64,000 bases of DNA from Oceanobacillus alkalisoli. GTDB lineage: Bacteria > Bacillota > Bacilli > Bacillales > Amphibacillaceae. Of the stretch, positions 1 to 8,486 are shown one piece after another. The position numbers were made by a program, and so were the translations under genes. The notes beneath the pieces were generated by a model. That model made no database searches and was not told the origin of the DNA. It was given only the letters and a program-made list of their open reading frames with translations. The stretch's first letter is position 1. Each line of letters opens with the position of its first letter. The stretch covers positions 124,001-188,000 of the forward strand of contig NZ_JAKGBW010000006.1 in NCBI RefSeq assembly GCF_021556485.1. Reading direction: 5' to 3'.

Positions 1-1005
1 CACGGATTGTTCTTCACGGTTGACCCAGGGGCAAATGCGACACTTGGAGGGATGGCAGCGACAAATGCAAGCGGTACAACCTCTGTTAAATATGGTGTCA
101 TGAGAGATCAAGTTAGGGATATGGAAGTCGTGCTTGCTGATGGGAGTATTATCCACACAGGAAGCTTAGCAACGAAATCATCTTCCGGTTATCATCTGAA
201 CGGACTTTTTGTTGGCTCGGAAGGTACACTTGGCTGTTTCACGGAATTAACATTGCAAGTATACGGGATTCCAGAACATATTGTGGCAGCTCGTGCAGTA
301 TTTCCAAATCTCTCCGATGCTTTCCAGGCTGTAACATCCATTTTACATGCTGGTATTCCAATGGCACGCGTAGAATTTGTTGATGAAGCTTCAATTGTTC
401 AATTAAATAAATTTAGTGATACGGATTATCCTGCGGTCCCTACCCTTTTCCTTGAATTCCATGGGAATGAAGAAGGACTCAAAGCCGATCTCGACTTTGC
501 AAAAGAGATTATGGAGGATCATGGCTGTCAGGAATTTATTTCTGAATCGGATACAGCAGCACGCAATCATTTATGGGAAGCTCGTCATAACTTGGCCTAT
601 GCTTTTGCTCATGACTATCCCGGCAAGAAAATGATGCTCACAGATGTAGCTGTACCTATTTCAGAACTCGCCGGCGCAGCAATTTATGCGCGAAAAGAAG
701 TTGATAAGCTAGGTATACCAGGCGGGATTGCTGGACATGTCGGTGACGGGAATTTCCATTCCATCCTAATGGTTGATTTAAATAACGAAGAGGAAATCCA
801 GAAAGCTAAAGCATTCAACAAAAATATCGTATTATATGCTCTTGAACGTGGCGGAACGTGTACTGGAGAACATGGTGTCGGTGTCGGAAAGAAGCCTTAT
901 CAGGAGCAGGAACACGGTGCTTCACTTGAGGTCATAAAGCAAATCAAAAAGTCACTTGATCCAAATAATATATTAAATCCAACGAAGATTGTGGACATCG
1001 ATTAA
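1..1005 (+). CDS. FAD-linked oxidase, GlcD/D-lactate dehydrogenase type (5' end missing)
   Basis: The reading frame is open to the left window edge, so the N-terminal part of the FAD-binding domain is missing; about 334 residues are visible. What remains has the end of the PCMH-type FAD domain (GGMAATNASGT, then VGSEGTLG near residue 75) and the whole FAD-oxidase C domain, with GHVGDGNFH near residue 245 and CTGEHGVGVGKK near residue 290. The family oxidises 2-hydroxyacids (glycolate, D-lactate, D-2-hydroxyglutarate) with FAD and passes electrons to quinone or a partner subunit. No GlcE or GlcF partner lies downstream: the next gene is convergent. The substrate cannot be told from sequence alone. 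Confidence 0.88.
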   Translation, partial: HGLFFTVDPGANATLGGMAATNASGTTSVKYGVMRDQVRDMEVVLADGSIIHTGSLATKSSSGYHLNGLFVGSEGTLGCFTELTLQVYGIPEHIVAARAVFPNLSDAFQAVTSILHAGIPMARVEFVDEASIVQLNKFSDTDYPAVPTLFLEFHGNEEGLKADLDFAKEIMEDHGCQEFISESDTAARNHLWEARHNLAYAFAHDYPGKKMMLTDVAVPISELAGAAIYARKEVDKLGIPGGIAGHVGDGNFHSILMVDLNNEEEIQKAKAFNKNIVLYALERGGTCTGEHGVGVGKKPYQEQEHGASLEVIKQIKKSLDPNNILNPTKIVDID

Positions 1006-1017
1006 GAGTTCGAAAAA

Positions 1018-1058
1018 AATCGCATGGCTTCAAGTCCATGTCTTAAATCCATGCGATT
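1018..1058 (-). terminator. Rho-independent terminator of the amidohydrolase operon
   Basis: A 10-bp perfect stem (AATCGCATGG with CCATGCGATT) is followed on the minus strand by a run of seven T. It lies just past the minus-strand amidohydrolase and between two convergent genes. Confidence 0.8.
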
Positions 1059-1064
1059 CCCCTC

Positions 1065-2252
1065 TTAATTTTCCTCAAAATAACTACACACCACATGCCC
1101 CACAGCTTTTGCTGCAACGAGGATTGCATCTTCATCAATATCAAATTTTGGATGGTGGTTGAAATATGGTTCTTTTACCCCTTTTGGCGTACAGCCGATA
1201 AAGAAATAGCAACCAGGGATTTTCTCAAGATAATAAGCAAAATCCTCAGACGGCGCTAATGGCGGGTATTCTTTCACTTCTTTAATATCCTTGTCATCTA
1301 CTGCCTTTAATGCTTCTGCAACAAATGTCGTAAAGCCTGGATCATTGTAAAGTGGCGGATAATCCGGCTTATACTCCAGCGTACATCCCACACCAAATTC
1401 CACTTCAATTCCATCCGTGATCCGCTTCATTCCCCGGGCAATGACTTCCTCGGTCTCGTCGCTCATATAGCGAATATCGCCTTCAATTTCGATGCTGTCT
1501 TTAATGACGTTAAATGTCCCTTTCCCGTCGAAAGAACCAATTGTAATGACACCAACATCCATCGGGTTGATTCTCCGGCTGACGATCGTTTGAACAGCAG
1601 TTACAAAATGCGCACCTGCAACAATTGAGTCATTCGCTTTATGCGGGGAGGAACCATGGCCGCCTTGACCTTGAATTTTCAATTTGAAATACGATCTGCC
1701 ATTAAAAGAATAACCGCTATGATACCCGACAACTCCTGCTTCATCGAGCGGTAAAATATGAATGCCGAAGATTGCATCTAAATCAGCCAATTTACCTGAT
1801 TGCACGATACTTTTCGCCCCACCAGGCGGTAGTTCTTCTGCATGCTGATGGATTATTTTTATTGTACCGTTCAACTCATCTTTCAATTCAATCAAGCAAT
1901 CCGCAAGCACGAGCATATATGCCGTATGAGCATCGTGACCACAAGCATGCATGACACCTTCATTTTTCGATTTGAACGGTACGTCCGCTTCTTCTGTAAT
2001 AGGTAACGCATCAAAGTCTGCCCGGAGTCCAATTGTTTTTCCTGGCTTTCCCCCGGGAATGGTTACGATAATGCCGTATCCATTCCCGACATTCGTCTCC
2101 ACCTGGACATCTTTACCTTGATAAAAGTCAGCAATATACTTAGCTGTGTTTTCTTCCTCGAAGGACAGCTCCGGATTTTCGTGCAGATAGCGACGAATCT
2201 CGATCATCTCATCTTTCCGCGCTTCCAACATTTCGACTAATTTACTTCTCAT
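1065..2252 (-). CDS. M20 family amidohydrolase (N-acyl-amino-acid/hippurate hydrolase type)
   Basis: This 395-residue protein has the full set of M20D metal and catalytic motifs: HACGHDAHTAYM near residue 103, HQHAEELPPGGA near 135, GQGGHGSSPHKAND (dimerisation-domain histidine) near 196, and SEDFAYYLEKIPG near 350. Such enzymes are cytoplasmic and release amino acids from N-acyl or related amide conjugates with a two-metal centre. An AAAGGAG site lies about 11 bases before the ATG. The MFS exporter gene ends only 38 bases upstream on the same strand, so the two are probably one operon, in the order transporter then hydrolase. The natural substrate is unknown; indole-acetyl-amino acid, hippurate and N-acetyl-cysteine hydrolases all share this fold. 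Confidence 0.88.
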   Translation of the reverse strand: MRSKLVEMLEARKDEMIEIRRYLHENPELSFEEENTAKYIADFYQGKDVQVETNVGNGYGIIVTIPGGKPGKTIGLRADFDALPITEEADVPFKSKNEGVMHACGHDAHTAYMLVLADCLIELKDELNGTIKIIHQHAEELPPGGAKSIVQSGKLADLDAIFGIHILPLDEAGVVGYHSGYSFNGRSYFKLKIQGQGGHGSSPHKANDSIVAGAHFVTAVQTIVSRRINPMDVGVITIGSFDGKGTFNVIKDSIEIEGDIRYMSDETEEVIARGMKRITDGIEVEFGVGCTLEYKPDYPPLYNDPGFTTFVAEALKAVDDKDIKEVKEYPPLAPSEDFAYYLEKIPGCYFFIGCTPKGVKEPYFNHHPKFDIDEDAILVAAKAVGHVVCSYFEEN

Positions 2253-2290
2253 TTCTCAAATCAACTCCTTTGTTCTAACGATGATTAACC

Positions 2291-3712
2291 CTAACTTTGT
2301 TTTGCAGGATTAACACGCACGGAAGGCCGGACATTCGGTGACGATCCTGAATCTTTCGGAACAAAGAACATGATGGATAGCAAAGAAAGTATCGCAAAAA
2401 TGACGTTTGTAATGATTCCAGCTGTTGCAGCAACTTCCACACTGAAATAAAGCATGACCGTACTGTATACAGTAGCCGATATTGCGACACCGAACGCATT
2501 CCCAAGAGAGCTCGCCATTTTATATACACCTGACGCTTCACCGACTTTATTTTCCGGTGCATGGGAAACCGCTGTGTCTGTCGATGGTGTTGCATACATT
2601 CCAAGACCAAGACCGAAAAGAATAAACCCGCCGAATACGGTAATCGTGTAAAGTAAATCCGGCAAGAAGGTGAGTCCCATTACAGCTACTCCAATCAATG
2701 TTAGCGTTGTACCCCAAAGCATCGGATTTCTTGCGCCTGTCCGTTGCATAATTTTCTCACCGACCCGAATCATCCCGAGCACGGCAGCAAGGTATCCTAA
2801 TGTAAGCATACCAGATTGGAATGAACTAAAGCCACGGCCAATTTGTACATACGTATTGGCAACGATTAAGGTACCGGCAACAGCATTCAACAAAAAGTTT
2901 GATATCGTCGCACCTGTATATGGCTTGTTTTTAAACATTTTAAAATCGATAAGTGCATGCTCCCGATTATTTTCGTATTTAATGAATCCATAAATCCCAA
3001 TAATAGTAACGACAGCAAGTGTAATCGTAAGCGGGCTCGTCCAACCAAAATCAGCACCTTGTGTAATGAAGACGTTAAGCGCAAGCATCGTAATAATGAA
3101 TATCCCTAAACCACCATAATCAAACTTGAACTTGCCTTCTGTTTGCGCTCTGCTTTCAGGTGTGTCTTTCATGAGCCACATAGCAAGTAAGGCAAATACA
3201 ATCGATATAACAAAAATCCACTTCCATCCAATCGATGTTGCGATAACTCCGCCAAAGAATGAACATAAACCGGAGCCACCCCAGGAACCGATTGACCAAT
3301 AGCTAAGTGCACGTTGCCTTTCAGCCCCTTCAAAATATTCTTTCATTAATGCAATTGTTGCTGGCATAATTGCAGCAGCAGACAAGCCTTGCAGAATCCG
3401 GCCCGCTACTAAAAGGACAGATCCATTTGCTAATACGAGACATAAAGACCCAATCACACTTAAAATTAATCCGACATAGGTGACTTTTTTCCTTCCCATT
3501 CTGTCAGCGAGTCCACCTGCCACGACGATGAACATCCCGGAAAATAATGCAGTCAGACTGATTGCCACGTTTAATGTACTAAGTGAAACACCTAAATCTG
3601 TTTGGACCGCTGGAACGATATTTACCATCGATTGGGCAAACAACCAGAATGTAATAACTCCAAATACAATCCCGATAATTAATTTATTTGTGCCTTTATA
3701 TTCCGTTTCCAT
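2291..3712 (-). CDS. MFS transporter, DHA2-like, 14 predicted membrane segments
   Basis: This 473-residue protein has about 14 hydrophobic segments and the MFS motif-A-like loop GGLADRMGRKKVTY between segments 2 and 3. LQGLSAAAIMPATIALM follows in segment 4. Fourteen segments and this layout fit the DHA2 drug:H+ antiporter family in the cytoplasmic membrane. An AAGGAGG site sits 7 bases before the ATG. It is cotranscribed with the M20 amidohydrolase, so the pair may import or export an acylated compound that the hydrolase acts on; that link is inference. The specific substrate cannot be named. Confidence 0.85.
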   Translation of the reverse strand: METEYKGTNKLIIGIVFGVITFWLFAQSMVNIVPAVQTDLGVSLSTLNVAISLTALFSGMFIVVAGGLADRMGRKKVTYVGLILSVIGSLCLVLANGSVLLVAGRILQGLSAAAIMPATIALMKEYFEGAERQRALSYWSIGSWGGSGLCSFFGGVIATSIGWKWIFVISIVFALLAMWLMKDTPESRAQTEGKFKFDYGGLGIFIITMLALNVFITQGADFGWTSPLTITLAVVTIIGIYGFIKYENNREHALIDFKMFKNKPYTGATISNFLLNAVAGTLIVANTYVQIGRGFSSFQSGMLTLGYLAAVLGMIRVGEKIMQRTGARNPMLWGTTLTLIGVAVMGLTFLPDLLYTITVFGGFILFGLGLGMYATPSTDTAVSHAPENKVGEASGVYKMASSLGNAFGVAISATVYSTVMLYFSVEVAATAGIITNVIFAILSLLSIMFFVPKDSGSSPNVRPSVRVNPAKQS

Positions 3713-3853
3713 TAGACTTCCTCCTTCTTTTCCCCTTTTGTTTCTATTGTTTCCTGGAGCAGGAATAAAACAATTGGTTAATCCTGCTTATATAGGAAAT
3801 AAAAAAAAGCCATTCAAGAACGAATTTATCCTTAAATGACTTTCTTCTCTAAC

Positions 3854-4771
3854 CTATAAAATATATTGATCAATTTCTTTCACAAGATCGACAAGCTGGG
3901 GCTTACTTACTTGCGCACTTGCTCCGACCTTTTCTCCTTTATGATACAAATCATCCGTTATGAGCGAGGAGAAAATAACGACCGGAATACCTTTCAAGCG
4001 ATTATTTTGCTTAATCCGGTGGGTCAGATGATGCCCGTCCATCTGGGGCATTTCAATATCTGTCAGTACGAGCTGGACGAGTTCTTCCGGATGAACCGAT
4101 TTGTCATTCGCAAGTATTTCCAAGTACTCCCAAGCTTCCTTCCCGTTTTGGAAAACCGTTACATTATCATAACCCGCTTTTTCTAATGTATCCTTCAGAA
4201 GTGCACGTAAAACACCAGAGTCTTCTGCGAGAATGATTTTTTTCGTCGTTCGCTCCCGAGGACCTAAGGCTTTAATACTTTCAGCATTCCCGCCTAGTTC
4301 GGGACTAATTTCGACAATGATCTTCTCAATATCAAGGAAGACGGCGAGTTTGCCATTATCGAGCTTAATTAGACCTGTTGCATACGGCTGATTGCCAGTG
4401 GCTAGTTCACTTGGTTTCTCAATTTGCTCCCAAGAAATCCGGTTGATACGGTTCACTTTATGTACGCGAAACGCGATCTTAATTTGGTTTAGTTCAGCGA
4501 TAATAAAATGATCTTGTTCCGGATTTGCGGATTCCTTTTTATTTATAATTTCTGAAAGCTTGATGACTGGGATGATCTCTCCTCTTAAATGGATGACACC
4601 TTCCACATATTCCGGGGCTTTCGGAATACCTGTTATCGGTAGCGGAGTGATGATCTCTCTTGTTTTTAATACGTTAATGGCGAAGGTTTCATCCCCTAGT
4701 TCGAACAAAATAATTTCCAGTTCATTCGTGCCGCTTTCCAATAAAATTCCATTGTTTTTACTTTTTGTCAT
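3854..4771 (-). CDS. cheV: Chemotaxis coupling protein CheV
   Basis: The 305-residue protein has a CheW-like domain (residues about 15-155) followed by a response-regulator receiver domain (about 175-300). The expected phosphoacceptor aspartate is in VLTDIEMPQMDG, the acidic pair is in IILAEDSG, and the conserved lysine is in SKPQ near the end. CheV couples chemoreceptors to CheA and, when phosphorylated, takes part in adaptation in Bacillus. An AGGAG site precedes the ATG by 7 bases. No other che gene is adjacent, which is usual for cheV. Two chemoreceptors elsewhere in the window could use it. Confidence 0.95.
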   Translation of the reverse strand: MTKSKNNGILLESGTNELEIILFELGDETFAINVLKTREIITPLPITGIPKAPEYVEGVIHLRGEIIPVIKLSEIINKKESANPEQDHFIIAELNQIKIAFRVHKVNRINRISWEQIEKPSELATGNQPYATGLIKLDNGKLAVFLDIEKIIVEISPELGGNAESIKALGPRERTTKKIILAEDSGVLRALLKDTLEKAGYDNVTVFQNGKEAWEYLEILANDKSVHPEELVQLVLTDIEMPQMDGHHLTHRIKQNNRLKGIPVVIFSSLITDDLYHKGEKVGASAQVSKPQLVDLVKEIDQYIL

Positions 4772-4829
4772 ACCGATTCTCCTATCTCCTCAATGTGAGA
4801 TACTTTAACTATAGTCTACGGTGTCTCGT

Positions 4830-5003
4830 CTATATTTTCAATCGATATCGGCATTTCAACTTTTTATTATAACCGTCTATAAAAATTTCACTTTTATCCA
4901 AATTCCTCACTACAATTGGTAGCGATCGCTTCAAGGCTTCACGATGCTTTTCATATTGAGGTGGCAATTTGAGTTCCGTCCCAAGTTCGAAAGCACAATA
5001 AGT
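4830..5003 (-). pseudogene. Unidentified coding remnant, C-terminal end only
   Basis: A minus-strand frame of about 57 residues ends in a TAG and reads like real protein (for example LKRSLPIVVRNLDKSE and IFIDGYNKKLKCRYRLKI at its C-terminus). It has an in-frame stop immediately upstream and no start codon with a ribosome binding site. It looks like the 3' end of a gene whose front was lost where the TnpB remnant on the other strand begins. I do not recognise the family. Confidence 0.35.
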
Positions 5004-5140
5004 GTTTTTTTACACATTCCAATGACGAAAGAGTTCCAAAAGTTAGATCTTGCAATAACCAGATCGTTGGTGTTGATTTAGGAATTAATTTTCTTGCGAC
5101 TACTTAATGATAATCAAGGGAGAACTACTGGGTAGGAATA
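4983..5140 (+). pseudogene. Remnant of an IS200/IS605-type tnpB gene
   Basis: Two pieces in different frames match TnpB. FLHIPMTKEFQKLDL is read from about 5007. After a frame change near 5050, IVGVDLGINFLATT follows, which is the RuvC-I region with its catalytic aspartate. A stop comes at once. A third piece in another frame (NDNQGRTT, about 5106-5130) continues the usual TnpB order. Several indels and stops make it non-functional. The GC-richer, hairpin-prone stretch downstream (about 5165-5262) could be what is left of the element's right end and guide RNA region. That part is inference. Confidence 0.6.
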
Positions 5141-5362
5141 AGCGTAATTGCACTCTATGAAGATAGAGGCACTGTAAAAATTTGACAGACGTAAGCCCCT
5201 ACTTCAAACAATCCGTAAGAGTGTTCAGCGGTGGGTTGGTGACAACATCACCCATATCCTCTTTTTGGATTTAAAATAATTAAGCATCACAATTCATTAT
5301 TGTATACTTTTTCCTATCGTACCAGTACGTCAATTTCTTGACTAGCGAAATATCAATAATAT
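5141..5362. other. Non-coding strip downstream of the tnpB remnant
   Basis: No open frame is supported here. It contains the possible right end of the decayed IS200/IS605 element and then AT-rich sequence leading to the terminator of the EamA permease. Confidence 0.4.
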
Positions 5363-5400
5363 AAAAGCTACTCCTATTTCAACGAATAGAAGTAGCTTTT
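5363..5400 (-). terminator. Terminator of the EamA permease gene
   Basis: The stem AAAAGCTACT / AGTAGCTTTT has an inner extension CTATT / AATAG and lies 20 bases past the minus-strand stop codon. Confidence 0.7.
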
Positions 5401-5419
5401 CACATGTATTCATTTTTTA

Positions 5420-6391
5420 TTAAGAGAGATGTTTCGCAAGACGTGAATCGGTGCTTTCTTTCATTTGCTTTTTCCGTACGGTCATTCTTAAATAAATGTT
5501 ATTACCGAGTAAGGAGACGATAATGAACAATGTACCGATATAATCATAGGCAGTAAGGCTAGTGCCTTGGATAAATGAAATGACAAGTGTTGTGATTGGT
5601 ACAAAGTTAATGAATAACAGCGCATTAATCGGTGACAAGATCGTTACCCCAACATTCCAGCCTACAAGTGCAATAACTCCGGGGAATATCGTCATAAACG
5701 CCAGGTGCGGACTTGTCACAGCTAGCGTCTCAACCGTTGGAACCGATACATAGCCAGTTAGTGTTAAAACGGCGACAATAACTACCGCAGTACCTGTTCC
5801 AAGCAAACAACTTAACGTCGAATAACGTAAAGCAGACCAACCAGCAAATTGCGGTCCGCCCATCGTATAGACAACCCAGCCGATCACAGCAATAAAAATC
5901 AAGAAGGATGGGAACATATTGCTCGTTGCACCGAGGAAGGATTGGATATCTCCCTTTGTAATCACCATGATTGCTCCGACAAAAGCTAGCACGACGAATC
6001 CTAAAGTAAGGCTTTTCGGTAATCTTTTATATAGTAAGGAGACAATCACGATGGAAATCATCGGCATTAATGCTTCCATGACCGATGCAACCATGATTCC
6101 AGGCTCCCCTAATAAATCTTCTCCCCAGAAAATCAGTAAATTATAAACGGTAAATGCCATTGTACCGAAGAACCATAATTGCTTTCCTTTCCCTTCCAAA
6201 CGGAAAGCCTGTTTTCCTTCTCTCCATAATAAAGACGCCACTAAAATGACGCTCACACCTACATAACGAATAATCGTAAAATAAAATGGATCGATATGTC
6301 GAAACGCCGAATGGGCCACCGGGAACATCGCACCCCAGGAAGCCGCAGCGATAAAACAAAGAATCGCTCCATACCACAAACTATTTCTCAT
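5420..6391 (-). CDS. EamA/DMT superfamily transporter
   Basis: This 323-residue integral membrane protein has about ten hydrophobic segments forming two EamA repeats (roughly residues 8-140 and 160-300). The second repeat ends with the usual helix and a short charged tail. Proteins of this family move metabolites such as amino acids across the cytoplasmic membrane, often outward. It is divergent from a LysR regulator gene, with a TGGT-GAT-ACCA palindrome between them, so the LysR protein probably controls it. The substrate is not predictable. Confidence 0.85.
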   Translation of the reverse strand: MRNSLWYGAILCFIAAASWGAMFPVAHSAFRHIDPFYFTIIRYVGVSVILVASLLWREGKQAFRLEGKGKQLWFFGTMAFTVYNLLIFWGEDLLGEPGIMVASVMEALMPMISIVIVSLLYKRLPKSLTLGFVVLAFVGAIMVITKGDIQSFLGATSNMFPSFLIFIAVIGWVVYTMGGPQFAGWSALRYSTLSCLLGTGTAVVIVAVLTLTGYVSVPTVETLAVTSPHLAFMTIFPGVIALVGWNVGVTILSPINALLFINFVPITTLVISFIQGTSLTAYDYIGTLFIIVSLLGNNIYLRMTVRKKQMKESTDSRLAKHLS

Positions 6392-6482
6392 TCCTGCCCT
6401 TTCCCCTCTCTATATCTAGTCTGCTCTTAGTTTCTAATATTTTAGGTATCTTGTAAAACGAATTAAAATGATGACATCCATC

Positions 6483-6502
6483 ATTTTTGGTGATACCATA
6501 AA
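6483..6502. promoter_or_regulatory. Candidate LysR operator between EamA and LysR genes
   Basis: The palindrome TTTTGGTGATACCATAAAA lies in the short divergent intergenic space and has the dyad shape of a LysR recognition site (T-N11-A type). Regulation is inferred. Confidence 0.5.
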
Positions 6503-6532
6503 ATTATATATAGACATAAGGGGGGGAATGCA

Positions 6533-7411
6533 ATGGAGCTGAAGGATTTGGAAATATTCCAAGTCGTCGCTGAAAAGGGGACGATTACAGCTGCGGCGAA
6601 AGAACTTCGCTACGTCCAATCCAATATCACATCCCGGATTCAAAAATTGGAAGAAGAATTGAATACTCCATTATTTAATCGGCACCGGCGTGGTATGACG
6701 CTGACACCAGAAGGGAAAAAGCTTTTGACATATGGTGAGGAAATTACATTACTCGCAAAGGAAATGAAGAAAGCGGTGCAAAGTAAAGAAGAGCCTGCCG
6801 GGAGACTCGAAATTGGCACCATCGAAACGGTCTTCCAACTGCCAAATATCCTTGCTGCATTCGATAAAAAATATAAAAATGTCGATTTATCTCTGTATTC
6901 CGGAGTGACTGGCCAATTGGAGAAGCAAGTATTGGAGCAACAGTTAGATGGGGCTTTTGTGACAGCAGGGAACTTTTCTCCAGAAATTGCGGCTCACGAG
7001 GTGATTGAAGAAGAACTCGTACTTATTGCCCATTATGAAGCAGATTTGACTGATGCGATCCATGAAGAACCCGTTCTTTGTTTTTCAAAAGGCTGTGGGT
7101 ACCGCTCCCGTTTGGAATCTTGGTATGAGGATCAAAGCATGCATCCGAAGAAAATGATGGAGTTCGGAACATTGGAGACGATTCTACGTAGTGTCGTCGT
7201 TGGGCTCGGCATTGCTTTTGTCCCGCGGTCATCGGTTACGCACTTGGAAGAAAGCGGGCTTATCTCCTGTTATTCTTTGCCGGACGAGTACAGTAAAGTA
7301 AAAACAATGTTCATCCGGAGAAAGGATACATTTTTCACCAATACCTTGCAAAAGTTCATTGAAACAATTGAAACGAATAAAGATATGGAGATCCATTCAC
7401 TTAAATATTGA
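6533..7411 (+). CDS. LysR-family transcriptional regulator
   Basis: This 292-residue protein has an N-terminal winged helix-turn-helix (residues 1-60, with ITAAAKELRYVQSNITSRI) followed by a LysR substrate-binding domain (about 90-285). A GGGGGG purine run sits just before the ATG. It is transcribed away from the EamA permease gene and most likely regulates it and itself through the palindrome between them. The tryptophan-free, glycine-rich effector region gives no ligand hint. The gene ends 13 bases before a 48-bp perfect palindrome. Confidence 0.9.
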   Translation: MELKDLEIFQVVAEKGTITAAAKELRYVQSNITSRIQKLEEELNTPLFNRHRRGMTLTPEGKKLLTYGEEITLLAKEMKKAVQSKEEPAGRLEIGTIETVFQLPNILAAFDKKYKNVDLSLYSGVTGQLEKQVLEQQLDGAFVTAGNFSPEIAAHEVIEEELVLIAHYEADLTDAIHEEPVLCFSKGCGYRSRLESWYEDQSMHPKKMMEFGTLETILRSVVVGLGIAFVPRSSVTHLEESGLISCYSLPDEYSKVKTMFIRRKDTFFTNTLQKFIETIETNKDMEIHSLKY

Positions 7412-7424
7412 AGGAAATGGAACA

Positions 7425-7472
7425 TGGGGTCAGAGCATTTGTCCCAGTTTTGGGACAAATGCTCTGACCCCA
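7425..7472. repeat. Perfect 22-bp inverted repeat (REP-like palindrome)
   Basis: Arms at 7425-7446 and 7451-7472 are exactly complementary over 22 bases around a 4-base loop; each arm begins TGGGGTCAGAGC. It lies between the convergent lysR-type and pdxS genes and could end transcription in both directions, though it lacks a long T run. The sequence style resembles REP-type palindromes of Bacillales genomes. Confidence 0.85.
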
Positions 7473-7486
7473 GTGTCCCGCTTCAA

Positions 7487-8371
7487 TTATTTGCCGCGTT
7501 CTTGCATTCTTTCGTGTTCGTTTAGTGTGGAGATGTCGATTCCTTTCATGGCGGAACCTAATTCTTTGGATAGTTGGCCGATTAATTCATAGTCCTGGTA
7601 ATTTGCTGTTGCTTGAACGATTGCTTTGGCGAATTTTTCTGGGTTTTCCGATTTGAAAATTCCTGAACCGACAAATACACCATCTGCACCGAGTTCCATC
7701 ATTAATGCTGCGTCAGACGGAGTTGCAACCCCTCCTGCTGCATAGTTCGCTACCGGTAATCTGCCTGCTTCTTTTATTTGTTTTAAAATTTCATAAGGAG
7801 CACCAAGAATCTTTGCTTCAGTCATTAGTTCATCATCATTCATTACCGAAACTTTCCGCACTTGCGCTTGCACTTGGCGCATATGACGAACAGCTTCCAC
7901 AATGTTTCCTGTTCCAGGTTCACCTTTCGTACGAATCATTAAAGCACCTTCCCCGATTCGGCGAGCAGCTTCCCCTAAATCTCTTGCACCACAAACAAAT
8001 GGTACGGTAAAATCACTTTTCAGCAAATGGAATTCTTCATCTGCAGGTGTGAGCACTTCACTTTCATCAATGAAATCTGCTCCAAGCCCTTCCAGCACGC
8101 GTGCTTCAACAATATGGCCGATTCGCGCCTTTGCCATGACCGGAATATTTACTGCTTGAATTACTTCCTCAACAATGCGTGGATCTGCCATCCGCGCTAC
8201 TCCACCCGCTTTTCGGATATCTGAAGGCACACGTTCTAATGCCATGACAGCAATTGCACCACTTTCTTCCGCAATCTTTGCCTGCTCCGCATTAACGACG
8301 TCCATGATGACCCCGCCTGTTTTAATTTTCTCCAATACTTCCGCGTGTTTTGTCAGTCCCTGAATTGCCAA
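7487..8371 (-). CDS. pdxS: Pyridoxal 5'-phosphate synthase, PdxS subunit
   Basis: PdxS condenses ribose 5-phosphate, glyceraldehyde 3-phosphate and ammonia to pyridoxal phosphate in the cytoplasm. The protein is near-identical in layout to other PdxS proteins: [19 protein letters not shown], the Schiff-base lysine in VMAKARIGH, and the second lysine in [11 protein letters not shown] chose the TTG at 8371 because an AAAGGAG lies 8 bases before it and it gives the normal 294-residue length; the GTG at 8380 would overlap that site. PdxS normally works with the glutaminase PdxT, whose gene usually follows directly. Here there is no pdxT: only a palindrome and a convergent gene follow. The divergent neighbour is the MocR-type regulator. 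Confidence 0.96.
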   Translation of the reverse strand: MAIQGLTKHAEVLEKIKTGGVIMDVVNAEQAKIAEESGAIAVMALERVPSDIRKAGGVARMADPRIVEEVIQAVNIPVMAKARIGHIVEARVLEGLGADFIDESEVLTPADEEFHLLKSDFTVPFVCGARDLGEAARRIGEGALMIRTKGEPGTGNIVEAVRHMRQVQAQVRKVSVMNDDELMTEAKILGAPYEILKQIKEAGRLPVANYAAGGVATPSDAALMMELGADGVFVGSGIFKSENPEKFAKAIVQATANYQDYELIGQLSKELGSAMKGIDISTLNEHERMQERGK

Positions 8372-8439
8372 CTGGACCACTCCTTTGATTTATTTAGATT
8401 TTAGTTTATTATAAAGATATAGTGATACCATTAAAAGAA

Positions 8440-8471
8440 TCAGATTATCACCTTTTGATAGGGTCAGATTA
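8440..8471. promoter_or_regulatory. Candidate PdxR binding repeats
   Basis: Two direct copies of TCAGATTA start at 8440 and 8464, and a TATCA-N5-TGATA inverted repeat lies between them, all within the 115-bp pdxS-pdxR divergent promoter space. PdxR-type regulators bind direct and inverted repeats in such spaces; the assignment is by position. Confidence 0.5.
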
Positions 8472-8486
8472 CAAGGAGGTCCCTAA

